NCBI RefSeq assembly: GCF_004135935.1
Contig: NZ_CP025086.1
Span: 1,116,001 to 1,180,000, forward strand
DNA: 64,000 bases
Direction: 5' to 3'
Origin: Methylovirgula ligni
GTDB lineage: Bacteria > Pseudomonadota > Alphaproteobacteria > Rhizobiales > Beijerinckiaceae
A program made the translations under genes and the position numbers. The notes beneath the pieces are model-generated. The model ran no database searches, was not told the DNA's origin, and saw nothing but the letters and a program-made list of their open reading frames with translations. Shown in pieces: positions 25,973-34,764 of this stretch (positions are counted from its first letter, which is position 1; the number at the start of each line of letters is the position of its first letter).

Positions 25973-26380
25973 ATGATCGACGATGACGCCGAGGACGGCG
26001 CTGAACGTAAGGAACTAGAGGATGTCGAGCGGCTGCTAAAAGACGCGGCGCGCGAAGGTGAGATCGCGAAAGAGGCCGTTGAGAAGCAGGCTGAGGACCT
26101 TGTTGAAGCCGAGCACGAGCTTGAGGCGCTTCGCCACCCGCCCACGGTTACCATCATCGTCGACGGGACGCCGCATCAGGTTCGGCGGCGCGAACACATC
26201 ACCTACGCCGAGGTTGTGACCTTGGCCTACCCTGACTACCCGCAGCACCCCGAAATCACGTATTCGGTCACCTACACCAAGGGGCCCGTCGAGAAGCCCG
26301 AAGGCATCCTGTCTCCGGGTGGCAGCGTCAAGGTCAAGGAAGGCATGGTGTTCCGTGTTAATCGAACTGGCCAATCATAA
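25973..26380 (+). CDS. Ubiquitin-like protein (multiubiquitin-domain type) with helical N-terminus
   Basis: The 135-residue protein starts after a strong ribosome binding site. Residues 10-50 are a charged helix or coiled coil (RKELEDVERLLKDAAREGEI). Residues about 55-132 match the prokaryotic Multiubiquitin domain: PTVTIIVDGTPHQVRRREHITYAEVVTLAYP, ITYSVTYTKG and GGSVKVKEGMVFRVNRTGQS, a beta-grasp pattern. Only one such domain is present and the C-terminus ends GQS, not Gly-Gly, with no room for a processed tail. The E1-like gene starts inside its last codons. It is the probable modifier or scaffold of a ubiquitin-like defence system. The family assignment is by pattern recognition. Confidence 0.8.
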   Translation: MIDDDAEDGAERKELEDVERLLKDAAREGEIAKEAVEKQAEDLVEAEHELEALRHPPTVTIIVDGTPHQVRRREHITYAEVVTLAYPDYPQHPEITYSVTYTKGPVEKPEGILSPGGSVKVKEGMVFRVNRTGQS

Positions 26381-27527
26381 CGAAGACATCCGTCGACTCT
26401 TGGACAAGGGCTACGCTCTAAGGGTCGACGGAGGCTCCCTGGTCGTAAGGGACATCCCCTACCTTGACGCCGCGAAAGCGCTGCAATGGGGCGCTTTCGT
26501 CGCGAAGCTTGTCTTCATCGATAAGGTTCGGGTGCAGCAGGACGACCACCAAGTCTATTTTGCAGGATCCGTCCCCCATGGCTTGGACGGCAAGCCCGTT
26601 CCGAACCTCGCCGGCGGGCCACGTCGCATCCCCCTCGAGAAGAATGATGTTGTCGTTCAGCGATCGTTCTCGAACAAGCCGTCCGGAGGTTTCGCGAACT
26701 TCTCCGACAAGATCGAGCACTACGTGCAGTTGATTTCGGGGCCGGCGATGTCACTGCATGACGTGACCCCGCTGACCTTCCGGGTTGATCACGACGTCGC
26801 CGCCGGATCGGCATTTAAGTTCCATGACACTCTCACGAGCCGGGCGGAGCTCGGCGATCTTGCCGCCGTATTTAAGAACGACATCGTCGCGGTGATCGGG
26901 CTTGGTGGCACAGGCGCCTATCTGCTCGACTTCCTTGTTAAGACACCGGTGAAGGAGATCCGGGGGTTCGACGGCGACGCCTACTATGTCCACAACGCCT
27001 ATCGCTCTCCTGGCCGGCTGCAAGAAGACGAGCTCGGCAAGGGGAAGGCGGATGTCTACCGTCTCCGCTACGAAAACTTCCGCGAAGGCCTGACTGTCCA
27101 TCAAATGTACATCACAGAGGAGTCGGCGAACGAACTCGTAGACGTGACGTTTGCGTTCGTCTGCGTAGACAAGGGGTCCGCTCGTTCAGAGATCTTCGAT
27201 TTGCTGATCCGGTTGAAGATCCCATTTATCGACGTGGGCATGGGTCTTGACCGGAAGCAGGGAGCACTATCCGGCACGCTGCGCGCCACCTACTATTCGA
27301 CGGCGACGGCTTCGCAAGTGCGAGACATGCAGTTGGCTGAAATGGCAGATCATCCCGAAGACCTGTATCGAACGACAGTTCAGATCTCTGAGCTGAATGC
27401 GTTGAACGCCTGCCTCGCCATCATCAGGTACAAACAGCTTCGGGGCTTTTACGTCGACGACAGCGCGGCATACCATGTGCTGATGGGCGTCGAGAGTCTG
27501 CGGATCTTCGCCGAGCGTACCGAGTGA
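26355..27527 (+). CDS. E1-like ThiF adenylyltransferase with N-terminal DUF6791-like region
   Basis: GTG 26355 gives a 390-residue protein (start LIELANHNEDIRRLL) overlapping the ubiquitin-like gene by 26 bases. ATG 26319 would add only shadow sequence. The N-terminal 150 residues (LVVRDIPYLDAAKA, VYFAGSVPHGLDGKPVP, RSFSNKPSGGFANFSDKIEHYV) resemble DUF6791. The adenylation core has GLGGTGAYLLDF at about 182, GFDGDAYYVHNAYRSPG, the lysine region GKGKADVYR and VCVDKGSAR. Known Bil/Bub-type E1 proteins adenylate the modifier's C-terminus. I see no cysteine in the usual crossover-loop position; the only cysteines after the P-loop are in FVCVD and NACLAI. There is no separate E2 gene. Confidence 0.85.
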   Translation: MLIELANHNEDIRRLLDKGYALRVDGGSLVVRDIPYLDAAKALQWGAFVAKLVFIDKVRVQQDDHQVYFAGSVPHGLDGKPVPNLAGGPRRIPLEKNDVVVQRSFSNKPSGGFANFSDKIEHYVQLISGPAMSLHDVTPLTFRVDHDVAAGSAFKFHDTLTSRAELGDLAAVFKNDIVAVIGLGGTGAYLLDFLVKTPVKEIRGFDGDAYYVHNAYRSPGRLQEDELGKGKADVYRLRYENFREGLTVHQMYITEESANELVDVTFAFVCVDKGSARSEIFDLLIRLKIPFIDVGMGLDRKQGALSGTLRATYYSTATASQVRDMQLAEMADHPEDLYRTTVQISELNALNACLAIIRYKQLRGFYVDDSAAYHVLMGVESLRIFAERTE

Positions 27528-27928
27528 AAACCCTTGTCCTGAAGCGCGTAGAATTCATGCCGAGGGATTTGTCCCCCGGCGTGCTCTACGTATCGGAGGA
27601 ATATGGCGTGGCCGGCCACCTCTGCGCCTGCGGCTGCGGCAACAAGGTCATAGTGCCGCTGGGGCCCACAGAGTGGACCTTTCACGAAAAGGCAGGGCGA
27701 CCAACCTTGCGGCCGTCCATCGGAAATTGGCAGCTGCCTTGCCGGTCTCACTACGTCATCACCAACGGGAGGATCGAGTGGGCAGGCGCGTGGTCCGAGG
27801 ACGCTGTGATCGCAGGCCGTCGCGCAGAGGAGGCCCGGCGCGTGGCATACTACGCCAAGTTGGATCGAGACCGGGGCTTCTGGCATCGTCTTTGGAAGCG
27901 GATTCTCAAGATCATCGGTCGCAACTGA
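27524..27928 (+). CDS. DUF6527-like cysteine-rich protein
   Basis: The GTG start overlaps the E1 stop (GTGA), so translation is coupled. The 134-residue protein has Cys34, Cys36 and Cys38 in LCACGCGNKV, then PSIGNW and LPCRSHYVITNG with Cys73 and His76. A helical, basic C-terminus ends WHRLWKRILKIIGRN. This is the DUF6527 pattern, which occurs with multiubiquitin and ThiF genes. A protease or deubiquitinase-like role has been suggested for such partners, and Ser65 with His76 could be reactive residues. I cannot confirm this from sequence; a zinc-binding structural role is equally possible. Confidence 0.75.
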   Translation: MKTLVLKRVEFMPRDLSPGVLYVSEEYGVAGHLCACGCGNKVIVPLGPTEWTFHEKAGRPTLRPSIGNWQLPCRSHYVITNGRIEWAGAWSEDAVIAGRRAEEARRVAYYAKLDRDRGFWHRLWKRILKIIGRN

Positions 27929-28014
27929 CGGCGGAGGAGCACTTCGTGGCGGCGGTAGCTGGCAATGACTTCTTCGAGCGTCTGTTAGGCGCGGCGCGGC
28001 ACGAGGTTTCCTAG
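27929..28014 (+). other. Possible remnant of a coding region
   Basis: Immediately after DUF6527 the next frame reads LTAEEHFVAAVAGNDFFERL and on to a stop at 28012-28014. It looks like a genuine protein tail but has no plausible start, since in that frame the upstream codons are antisense-like nonsense inside DUF6527. It may be the 3' end of a gene lost by deletion. This is weak evidence. Confidence 0.3.
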
Positions 28015-28021
28015 GGACAAA

Positions 28022-28050
28022 CGATTGTGCAGCAGCCTGTTGCACAATCG
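28022..28050 (+). terminator. Ten-base-pair hairpin after the ubiquitin-like operon
   Basis: CGATTGTGCA at 28022-28031 pairs perfectly with TGCACAATCG at 28041-28050 around a nine-base loop. There is no T tract, so it may be an operator for the downstream AddB-like operon rather than a terminator. It shares the TTGTG/CACAA sequence with the palindrome at 25845-25854. Confidence 0.45.
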
Positions 28051-28164
28051 GGCGCGCCTTTTGGAAGGCGTCGAAGCGACTAGGCGAGGAAGCAGGCTCC
28101 AATGCAGCGCGCGTGGATTGAACCTGTGCCGAGGAGTATGAATCCTGACGGGGGAGGGTGAACG

Positions 28165-30855
28165 ATGCAACTGATCTTCGGCGCCACAGCCGATGGCCGA
28201 ACCTATCCGGACCACGCTGGCGCGAAGCATGGGGCGCTAGACCGCGCGCTCGTCGGGCCGGCCAGTCTGGTGGAGGCGCTGGAAGCCCAGTTTGGCTTAC
28301 TCGGTCCAGTGGCGCCCAAGGCGGTCCGGATCGCCGCCTACCTCGCGAAACTTCGTGCCGCGGGTGATGGCAAGTTCTGGTCCCTATCGTTTTCCAAGGA
28401 TGCCTGGTCCACCGCCGTCCTCTTGCTTGGCTGGCGCGACGCGCTTGTGGCGGGGGGCTGGTCAGGCGCGCCAGCCGGTGCGACGCGGCCGGATGATCTT
28501 GCGGCCGTGGAGCGGGCCGGCGCGCCTCTGCCGCCGGGCCTCGCCGATCGTCTGACGGCTGTGCTGGCGGCGATCGGCAACCGGCCAGGGTTACGCCTGG
28601 AGCGCCTGACCCTCATCGAGCCGCGCGTCCGCTTGGCGCCGCCCTGGCGCCGCTTGGTGGATGCCCTCGAAGCCGCCGGTGTGCCGATCGAGGAATGGCC
28701 GGCGACCCCATCGGCCGCGCCCGGCTCGGACCTCGCTCGCGTCCAGGCGACCTTGGGCGGCGCGGCGGCCGAGCCTCTGCTCGGCGACGGCTCGTTCACG
28801 CTTGTCGAGGCGGACACCGCCCTCATGGCGGCGGAGGCGGTCGCCGACTGGTTGGCCGCAGGGCCGAAGGAAGAACTCGCCGGGACGGTCGTATTGGCGC
28901 CCGATGGAGACACGGCCCTTCTGGACCGCGCGCTGGCGGCGCGCAGACTTCCAGCGCTTGGCCTTTCCAGCCCATCGGCTTGGCGGGGCGCGCTTCAGGT
29001 CCTACCGCTCGCCTTCGCCGTCGCTTGGCGACCTTTCGACCCGAAGACACTCTTGAACCTCTTGATGCTTCCACGCCCGCCGATCGGTGGCTTTGCGGCC
29101 GGGCGACTGGCACGCGCGCTCGTGGCCGAGCCCGGGCTTGGAGGGCGAGCTTGGACGCAGGCGTGGGAGGACATCTCGGCGTATCTGCTCGCCCGCGAGA
29201 CGGACGCCGACGCCGCCGAAGCGGACCGCAAAATCGCCCGCCAGATGGCGCGGTGGCGCGATTGGACGGCCGGTGGCGAGTTTGACCGGGTTCAGGGCAT
29301 GAGCGCCGCCGACGCCCGCCAGATCGCCGGACGTGTGGCCGCCTGGGCAATGGCGGCCGATGCCGGCAACGGCGACCGCCTATTCCTCGCTGTCGCCGCT
29401 GCTGCCGCCGGTTTCGTCCGTGCGGTCGATACGCTGCGCCAGGACTTGCTGCCAGCCCTGTTGATCGAGCGTATTTTGGGCGACGTCCTGGCCGAAGGGG
29501 TGGCCAATCCCGAGCATGTGGCGGAGGCTGGCGGTCTCCGAGCCGTACATGCGCCTGGAGCACTTTGGGCACCGGCACAGCGGCTGGTCTGGTGGAATTT
29601 TGTCGGCCCAGGCGAAAAAGTAGCGCCAATCCCGTGGAGTCGATCTGAACTGGCGGCTTGGGCAAAGGCTGGCGTCGAGTTGGAGACTGCGCCCAACGCC
29701 GCGCGCCGAATCGGGGCGGGCTATACTGACGCCTTGATGCGGGTCACCGAGCGCGTCTTGCTTGTACGGCCCGCCCTCTCGGGCGCTGACGAAACTGTGG
29801 CCCATCCGCTTGCACATCAGCTCCATCCCCTCACCGAGTCCGCGGACGAGCGGGTGCGCTGGCGGGCGGAAAGTCTGTTAAGCGAGGCCAGAGGCCAGGT
29901 GGCGAGACGTGTTCTCACACGCCAACCGGTGGATCTGATCGACGCGCCCCTCGGCCGCCCCAGTTGGGGCGTACCGGCCGCGGCGTTGGTCCGTCTGGAG
30001 GGACGGCGCGAAAGCGCCACCGCCCTCGGGCGTCTTTTGAACTGCCAGTTGAGTTGGTTCGCGCAAGATGTTCTGCGCCTGCGGCTTGGCCGATTCGCTG
30101 AAATCCCGGGTGCCGACCAACTGTTCGGCAACCTCGCCCATGAGATCGCTAACCGCCTCCTGCCGCCCGGGCCGCCGCCACCACTGACGGACGTCCGGAT
30201 GCGCGCCGCCGCGCTGTTCGACGATCTTCTCCCTCGGATGGCCGCGCCTCTGCAGCAGCCCGAATTAGCCGGTGAACTGGCTGCCGCCCGCGAACGCGTG
30301 CCGGCCGCGCTAGAAGCGCTTGTGCGGATGCTCCACGAGCGCGGCCTCGAAGTGGTGGGCGCCGAGCTCGATCGGGAAGGAACATCCGATGGTTTGGCCC
30401 TGCAGGGCCGCCTTGATCTGTTGGTGCGCCGCGGGTCCACCTCCGCGATCGTGGACCTCAAATGGACACGCTCGGTGCGACGTTACCGCGATGAGATCGC
30501 CGAAGGCCGCGCAGTGCAGCTTGCAGTCTATGGCGCGATTGCCAACCCACACGGGCCGGCCATGGCCACAGGCGGATACTTCCTCCTGCGTCAGCGAAGG
30601 CTATTTGCCGGGCGGGGCACTCTTCTGGCCGACGAGGACATCGAAACCGTACGCGATCAGGCTGACACCCTTCGCGATGTCATCGACGACTGGAGAACAT
30701 GGCGAGGCCTCCTCGATCAGGGCGTTGTCGTCGCTGCCGGGGTCGACGGAGCGGATGCTTTGCGGCCTGCCGGCTTGGCTTTTGAGACCTCCAAGGACCC
30801 TTGCAAATTCTGTGACTTGACCGGCCTGTGCCGGGTGCGCGTGGAGGCGGTCTGA
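28165..30855 (+). CDS. AddB-like PD-(D/E)XK exonuclease
   Basis: The 896-residue protein starts after GGGGGAGGGTGAACG. The C-terminal nuclease has GRLDLLVRRGSTSAIVDLKWT, giving the D...DxK core. An AddB-type cysteine arrangement is visible: one Cys in LNCQLSWF before the nuclease, and the triplet CKFCDLTGLC near the end, enough for an iron-sulfur cluster. The N-terminal half is an inactivated helicase-like region without Walker A. The gene is coupled by TGATG to the helicase-nuclease gene. With it, it should form a two-nuclease DNA end-processing machine. It differs from host AddB in sequence and context and is probably a defence variant. Confidence 0.85.
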   Translation: MQLIFGATADGRTYPDHAGAKHGALDRALVGPASLVEALEAQFGLLGPVAPKAVRIAAYLAKLRAAGDGKFWSLSFSKDAWSTAVLLLGWRDALVAGGWSGAPAGATRPDDLAAVERAGAPLPPGLADRLTAVLAAIGNRPGLRLERLTLIEPRVRLAPPWRRLVDALEAAGVPIEEWPATPSAAPGSDLARVQATLGGAAAEPLLGDGSFTLVEADTALMAAEAVADWLAAGPKEELAGTVVLAPDGDTALLDRALAARRLPALGLSSPSAWRGALQVLPLAFAVAWRPFDPKTLLNLLMLPRPPIGGFAAGRLARALVAEPGLGGRAWTQAWEDISAYLLARETDADAAEADRKIARQMARWRDWTAGGEFDRVQGMSAADARQIAGRVAAWAMAADAGNGDRLFLAVAAAAAGFVRAVDTLRQDLLPALLIERILGDVLAEGVANPEHVAEAGGLRAVHAPGALWAPAQRLVWWNFVGPGEKVAPIPWSRSELAAWAKAGVELETAPNAARRIGAGYTDALMRVTERVLLVRPALSGADETVAHPLAHQLHPLTESADERVRWRAESLLSEARGQVARRVLTRQPVDLIDAPLGRPSWGVPAAALVRLEGRRESATALGRLLNCQLSWFAQDVLRLRLGRFAEIPGADQLFGNLAHEIANRLLPPGPPPPLTDVRMRAAALFDDLLPRMAAPLQQPELAGELAAARERVPAALEALVRMLHERGLEVVGAELDREGTSDGLALQGRLDLLVRRGSTSAIVDLKWTRSVRRYRDEIAEGRAVQLAVYGAIANPHGPAMATGGYFLLRQRRLFAGRGTLLADEDIETVRDQADTLRDVIDDWRTWRGLLDQGVVVAAGVDGADALRPAGLAFETSKDPCKFCDLTGLCRVRVEAV

Positions 30856-33800
30856 TGTCTGGCACAATCCAGGTGGTGACTGCGGCTGCGGGTGCCGGCA
30901 AAACGACACGGATCGTTGACGATATCGCGGCGGACGTCGGCGTCCGCCCGCCCGAAGAGATTCTTGCCACCACCTTCACCATCAGGGCGGCTGACGAGCT
31001 GGTGCAGCGCACGCGTTCTGAATTGTTCCGCCAGGGCCGGGTCGACCTAGCTGGGCGGTTGTTGGGCGCTCGGTTCGGCACCGTGAACGCGGTCTGTGGC
31101 CAAATCGTTGCGGAGTACGCCCTGGAGCTCGGACGCTCTACTTCGACGAATGTGATCGCCGACACCAATGAATCCCTGGTGTTCGCCATCGCTGCCGATG
31201 CTGCGATCGGGGCCCACGCACCGCTCCTCAATGACTTGGCGGAATCCTTCGGGCACGACGACCCTCATCCGCCCGGCAAGGAGCCGCCGGACTGGCGGCG
31301 AACCGTCCGTTCGGTGCTGTCCCTTGCCCGCGCCAACGGAATCAACGCGGAAGCCTTGGCGAGGTCCGCCCAGCGGTCGGAGCAGAGCTTCTTAGCACTG
31401 TTCCCGCCGGCGGCGGCAAGCGGCGAAACGCTCGATGCGGCGCTCGCCGATGCTGTGGCCGCCGCGGTCGCCGCCGTCCCCACCACGCCGAGTGCCACGG
31501 CCAATAGCGGGGGCCTGCCTGCCCTGCGCGCCGCCCACGCGCGACTTTCACGCGATGAACGACTGACTTGGTCAGCCTGGGCCGCTCTGACCAAGGTGAA
31601 ATGCGCCCCGACCAAGGACGGTCGCAGCTATGCCGAAGCCCTGGCCCAGGTTGCTGCCGCCGCAGGCCGACATGGCGAGCATCCTCGTCTCTGCACCGAC
31701 GGCGCCCGCTTCATTCGTGAGATCTTCCTGTGCGCGGCGGAGGCGTTGCAAGCCTACCAGACGCATAAAGCCGAGCGCGGCCTTGTGGATTTCACGGACC
31801 AGGAGGCGCTTGCCCTGCAGGTACTGCAGGATCCTGCGCTGTCGGCGCGTTTGCGTGAACGGATCAGTCGGGTCTTCGTCGATGAGTTTCAGGACTCGAG
31901 CCCGCTCCAACTCGCGGTGTTCACCGCCTTGGCCGAGATTGTCGAGGCCAGCACATGGGTCGGCGACCCCAAACAGGCGATTTACGCCTTTCGCGGTGCT
32001 GACACCGACCTTACGCAGTCAGCCTTCGCCGGCGCGGCCGATTCAGCGACGAGCGATGTGTTGTCCGTCTCGTGGCGCAGTCGGCCGGACATCGTACGCC
32101 TCGCCAATGCGGCGTTTGGGCCGGCCTTCGAACGTATGGGGCTACCTGTGACGCGCCATGCCTTTTCGCGCGCCGCGCGGTCGGATAACGGGTTCGACCG
32201 GCATGCATTGGGCTACTGGCCGTTGATCGGCAAGGTCGACGAGCAGGCGGCCGCACTGGCACAGGGACTGCGCGGCGTCCTCGCAGAAGGCGCGTCTTGG
32301 AGCGTCGAACAACCCCGGGAGGTCCATCGGCCGTTACGTGTCGGCGACATCGCCGTCCTTTGCCGCACCAATACCGATGTTGCGCGCTATGCCGCCGCTT
32401 TGAGCCGCGAAGGACTGCCGGTGGCTGTCGAGAGGACAGGCTTGGCGCGTACCCCGCACGTGGAATTGTCCCTGGCGGCCTATCGTTGGATTGCCGACCG
32501 CACCGATCGCCTAGCGCTTGCGGAATTGGCTCGGTTCTTCGCCGTCGATCCGGAATCTGACGCGTGGCTGCAGGCGGCCGCTCAGGAGTCGGATGATGCG
32601 CTGCAGGCCGTGGTCCCCATCGCCTCAGCGCTCTCGGCCCTTCGCGATCAGATATTGAACCTGACGCCGGCCGAACTCCTGGACGCGGTCTTGGTCTTGC
32701 CGGAGGTGGTCGGCCGAATCGAGCGCTGGGGCGACCATGCCATTCGCCTAGACGACTTGGAGGCGCTACGCGGCTACGCGCACGCCTACGAGGCGGAGTG
32801 TATGGCCTCGGGTGCGCCGGCGACACCGTCGGGCCTGTTGCTCGCGCTGAAGGGCGCCGACCCGCAGCGGCCGCCGAGTCTTGCCGCCGATGCGATCCAG
32901 ATAATGACCTATCACGGGGCCAAAGGCCTCGAGTGGCCGATGGTCGTCCTTACCGGTTTGGCGTGGGAGCCCAGGGCACGGCTGTTCGAGCCTACCGCAG
33001 AAGTCGATGGAGAGCTCGATTGGCGCTGTCCCCTGGCGAACCGGTGGATCCGTTATTGGCCCTGGCCCTATGGGCTGTCCGGATCCGGCTGCGACTTGGA
33101 CGTGAACGCCGCAGCCTCGCAACCGGGACAGGAAGCATGGCGCCGAGCCGCGCAAGAGGACACGCGCCTGCTCTATGTTGGTGTCACCCGAGCGCGCGAT
33201 TACCTCGTGCTGGCCCCACCGGCGAAAGGCGCGCTGAATTGGCTGAAGGTCCTCGATGATCCAGGTGGTTCGCCGCATGTGAACTTCCCCGCCGAGGGCG
33301 ACAACCTTATCCGCGTGGGTGCCGAGACGTTTGTCGCGGACGTTCGTCGGCTTGCGGCCTCCGAGGAGGAGACCCTACGGGCGATTCAGCTTACGCACGT
33401 GCGGTGGCCCGCCGCCGACGTGAGCGTGCCGAGGCCATTGCACCTACGCCCTAGCGAGACCCAGAGTGAGGCCGAGTGGACCATTGTCGAGAGCATGAGT
33501 CTCGGTGGCCGCCTACGCATCGATGGCGTTACCGACATGGCGAGTCTCGGCGAGGCCGTGCATGCCATCCTCGCTTACGACGACCCGGCTCGGTCGGTGG
33601 AAATCCGCTGGGCTGATGCTCAGGCGACACTTGAACGCTGGGGAATCCTGGGCCTCTCCGCCGTCGACGCGATTGCGGCGTCAGATCGACTCCATGCAGC
33701 ATTGGCGGGGCGCTGGCCGGGCGCCAAGCTAACGCGTGAGGTTCCCGTCGTTGCCACGCTAGGCGATCAGTTGGTCCGCGGACGGATCGACCTGTTGGCA

Positions 33801-34046
33801 GAAACCTCGAGCGGCTTTGCGATCATCGATCACAAGAGTTTTCCCGGTGCGCCGGATCTGTGGACCGAGCGGGCGCTCCGATACGCGCCGCAACTGGCTC
33901 TCTACGCTGAGGCCGTGCAGGCGGCGACAGGACAGCGCTGTGCTGACCTCTTTGTGCATATGCCCATTGTTGGCGCATTACTGCGTCTGGCGCCTGCGCG
34001 CCCGCCAACCTTTCCCAGTTCGGCTGGAGGCCATGCTGTCACATGA
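30855..34046 (+). CDS. AddA-like UvrD helicase with C-terminal nuclease
   Basis: The 1063-residue protein starts MSGTIQVVTAAAGAGKTTR (Walker A). It carries SF1A motifs in order: TFTIRAADELVQR, VFVDEFQDSSPLQ (Walker B), VGDPKQAIYAFRGAD, LSVSWRSRPDIV, IMTYHGAKGLEWP and LLYVGVTRARDYL. At the end is a second nuclease core, RGRIDLLAETSSGFAIIDHKS. The helicase plus nuclease plan equals AddA. It is translationally coupled to the AddB-like gene, and its stop overlaps the phosphatase start. The pair could resect linear DNA such as incoming phage or plasmid DNA. Confidence 0.88.
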   Translation: MSGTIQVVTAAAGAGKTTRIVDDIAADVGVRPPEEILATTFTIRAADELVQRTRSELFRQGRVDLAGRLLGARFGTVNAVCGQIVAEYALELGRSTSTNVIADTNESLVFAIAADAAIGAHAPLLNDLAESFGHDDPHPPGKEPPDWRRTVRSVLSLARANGINAEALARSAQRSEQSFLALFPPAAASGETLDAALADAVAAAVAAVPTTPSATANSGGLPALRAAHARLSRDERLTWSAWAALTKVKCAPTKDGRSYAEALAQVAAAAGRHGEHPRLCTDGARFIREIFLCAAEALQAYQTHKAERGLVDFTDQEALALQVLQDPALSARLRERISRVFVDEFQDSSPLQLAVFTALAEIVEASTWVGDPKQAIYAFRGADTDLTQSAFAGAADSATSDVLSVSWRSRPDIVRLANAAFGPAFERMGLPVTRHAFSRAARSDNGFDRHALGYWPLIGKVDEQAAALAQGLRGVLAEGASWSVEQPREVHRPLRVGDIAVLCRTNTDVARYAAALSREGLPVAVERTGLARTPHVELSLAAYRWIADRTDRLALAELARFFAVDPESDAWLQAAAQESDDALQAVVPIASALSALRDQILNLTPAELLDAVLVLPEVVGRIERWGDHAIRLDDLEALRGYAHAYEAECMASGAPATPSGLLLALKGADPQRPPSLAADAIQIMTYHGAKGLEWPMVVLTGLAWEPRARLFEPTAEVDGELDWRCPLANRWIRYWPWPYGLSGSGCDLDVNAAASQPGQEAWRRAAQEDTRLLYVGVTRARDYLVLAPPAKGALNWLKVLDDPGGSPHVNFPAEGDNLIRVGAETFVADVRRLAASEEETLRAIQLTHVRWPAADVSVPRPLHLRPSETQSEAEWTIVESMSLGGRLRIDGVTDMASLGEAVHAILAYDDPARSVEIRWADAQATLERWGILGLSAVDAIAASDRLHAALAGRWPGAKLTREVPVVATLGDQLVRGRIDLLAETSSGFAIIDHKSFPGAPDLWTERALRYAPQLALYAEAVQAATGQRCADLFVHMPIVGALLRLAPARPPTFPSSAGGHAVT

Positions 34047-34534
34047 TTGAGGTTTACCAGAATCTATTTGTGGGCGCGCAGACAGACGAGGTCGCCATTC
34101 GCGGCCAGAGCGGTTGGTTCGTTATTCACGCGTGCAAGGAGCCCTATCATCGGCATGCTCTCGGCTACACCACGCCCGGTGCGCCGAAGAATCATCCGGA
34201 ATATCTACTCGCTGCGCGTCCAGGCTGCCTGATCTTGAACCTGGTCGACGTTGACAAGGTAAGCTTCATCGCGCCGGAAATTATCAACGCGGCACTGAAC
34301 GCCGTCCGGGACAATATTGGATCGTCAAGGGTTCTGATTCACTGCAACCAGGGTATGTCACGCTCGCCCGCAATCGCGCTTTTGTATCTGCTGAAGCATA
34401 CTGATGCCCTTGGTGTGAAGGAGCACATACAGGCAGTGCGGGCATTTCAGACGCTTTACCCTTCTTATGCGCCCGCGAAGGGAATGGCGGACTATGTCAT
34501 GCTAAACTGGGATAAGTACCTTCCCGCCGGCTGA
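34043..34534 (+). CDS. Dual-specificity / tyrosine phosphatase-like protein
   Basis: The 163-residue protein contains the complete phosphatase signature HCNQGMSRSP (Cys101, Arg107) and a plausible general acid in NLVDVDKV (Asp69). The size is that of a minimal dual-specificity phosphatase domain. It overlaps the AddA-like stop by four bases, so it is made with the helicase-nuclease. A phosphatase in this position is unusual; it could relieve or sense phosphorylation of the complex, or hydrolyse a nucleotide signal. That is inference. Confidence 0.82.
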   Translation: MIEVYQNLFVGAQTDEVAIRGQSGWFVIHACKEPYHRHALGYTTPGAPKNHPEYLLAARPGCLILNLVDVDKVSFIAPEIINAALNAVRDNIGSSRVLIHCNQGMSRSPAIALLYLLKHTDALGVKEHIQAVRAFQTLYPSYAPAKGMADYVMLNWDKYLPAG

Positions 34535-34764
34535 TCTGCGATCAGACCATTTTCGCTCGGTGCCGTGAAGAGCGGGATTTCCAGCCACCCCTGAAGGGTC
34601 AGGCTTTGGGTGTGGCCGCAAGCGTGATCCTAGGCACATCTGCGCCTCCATCCGCCGTTTCTCGATGTGAGAATGGCACAGGAAGGTGTCGGCGACGCTC
34701 AGCCGGGAACCACGATGCTATGTGGGCGTTTGGCGGCCGCACTTGGTTCGGTGTAGTGCGACGA

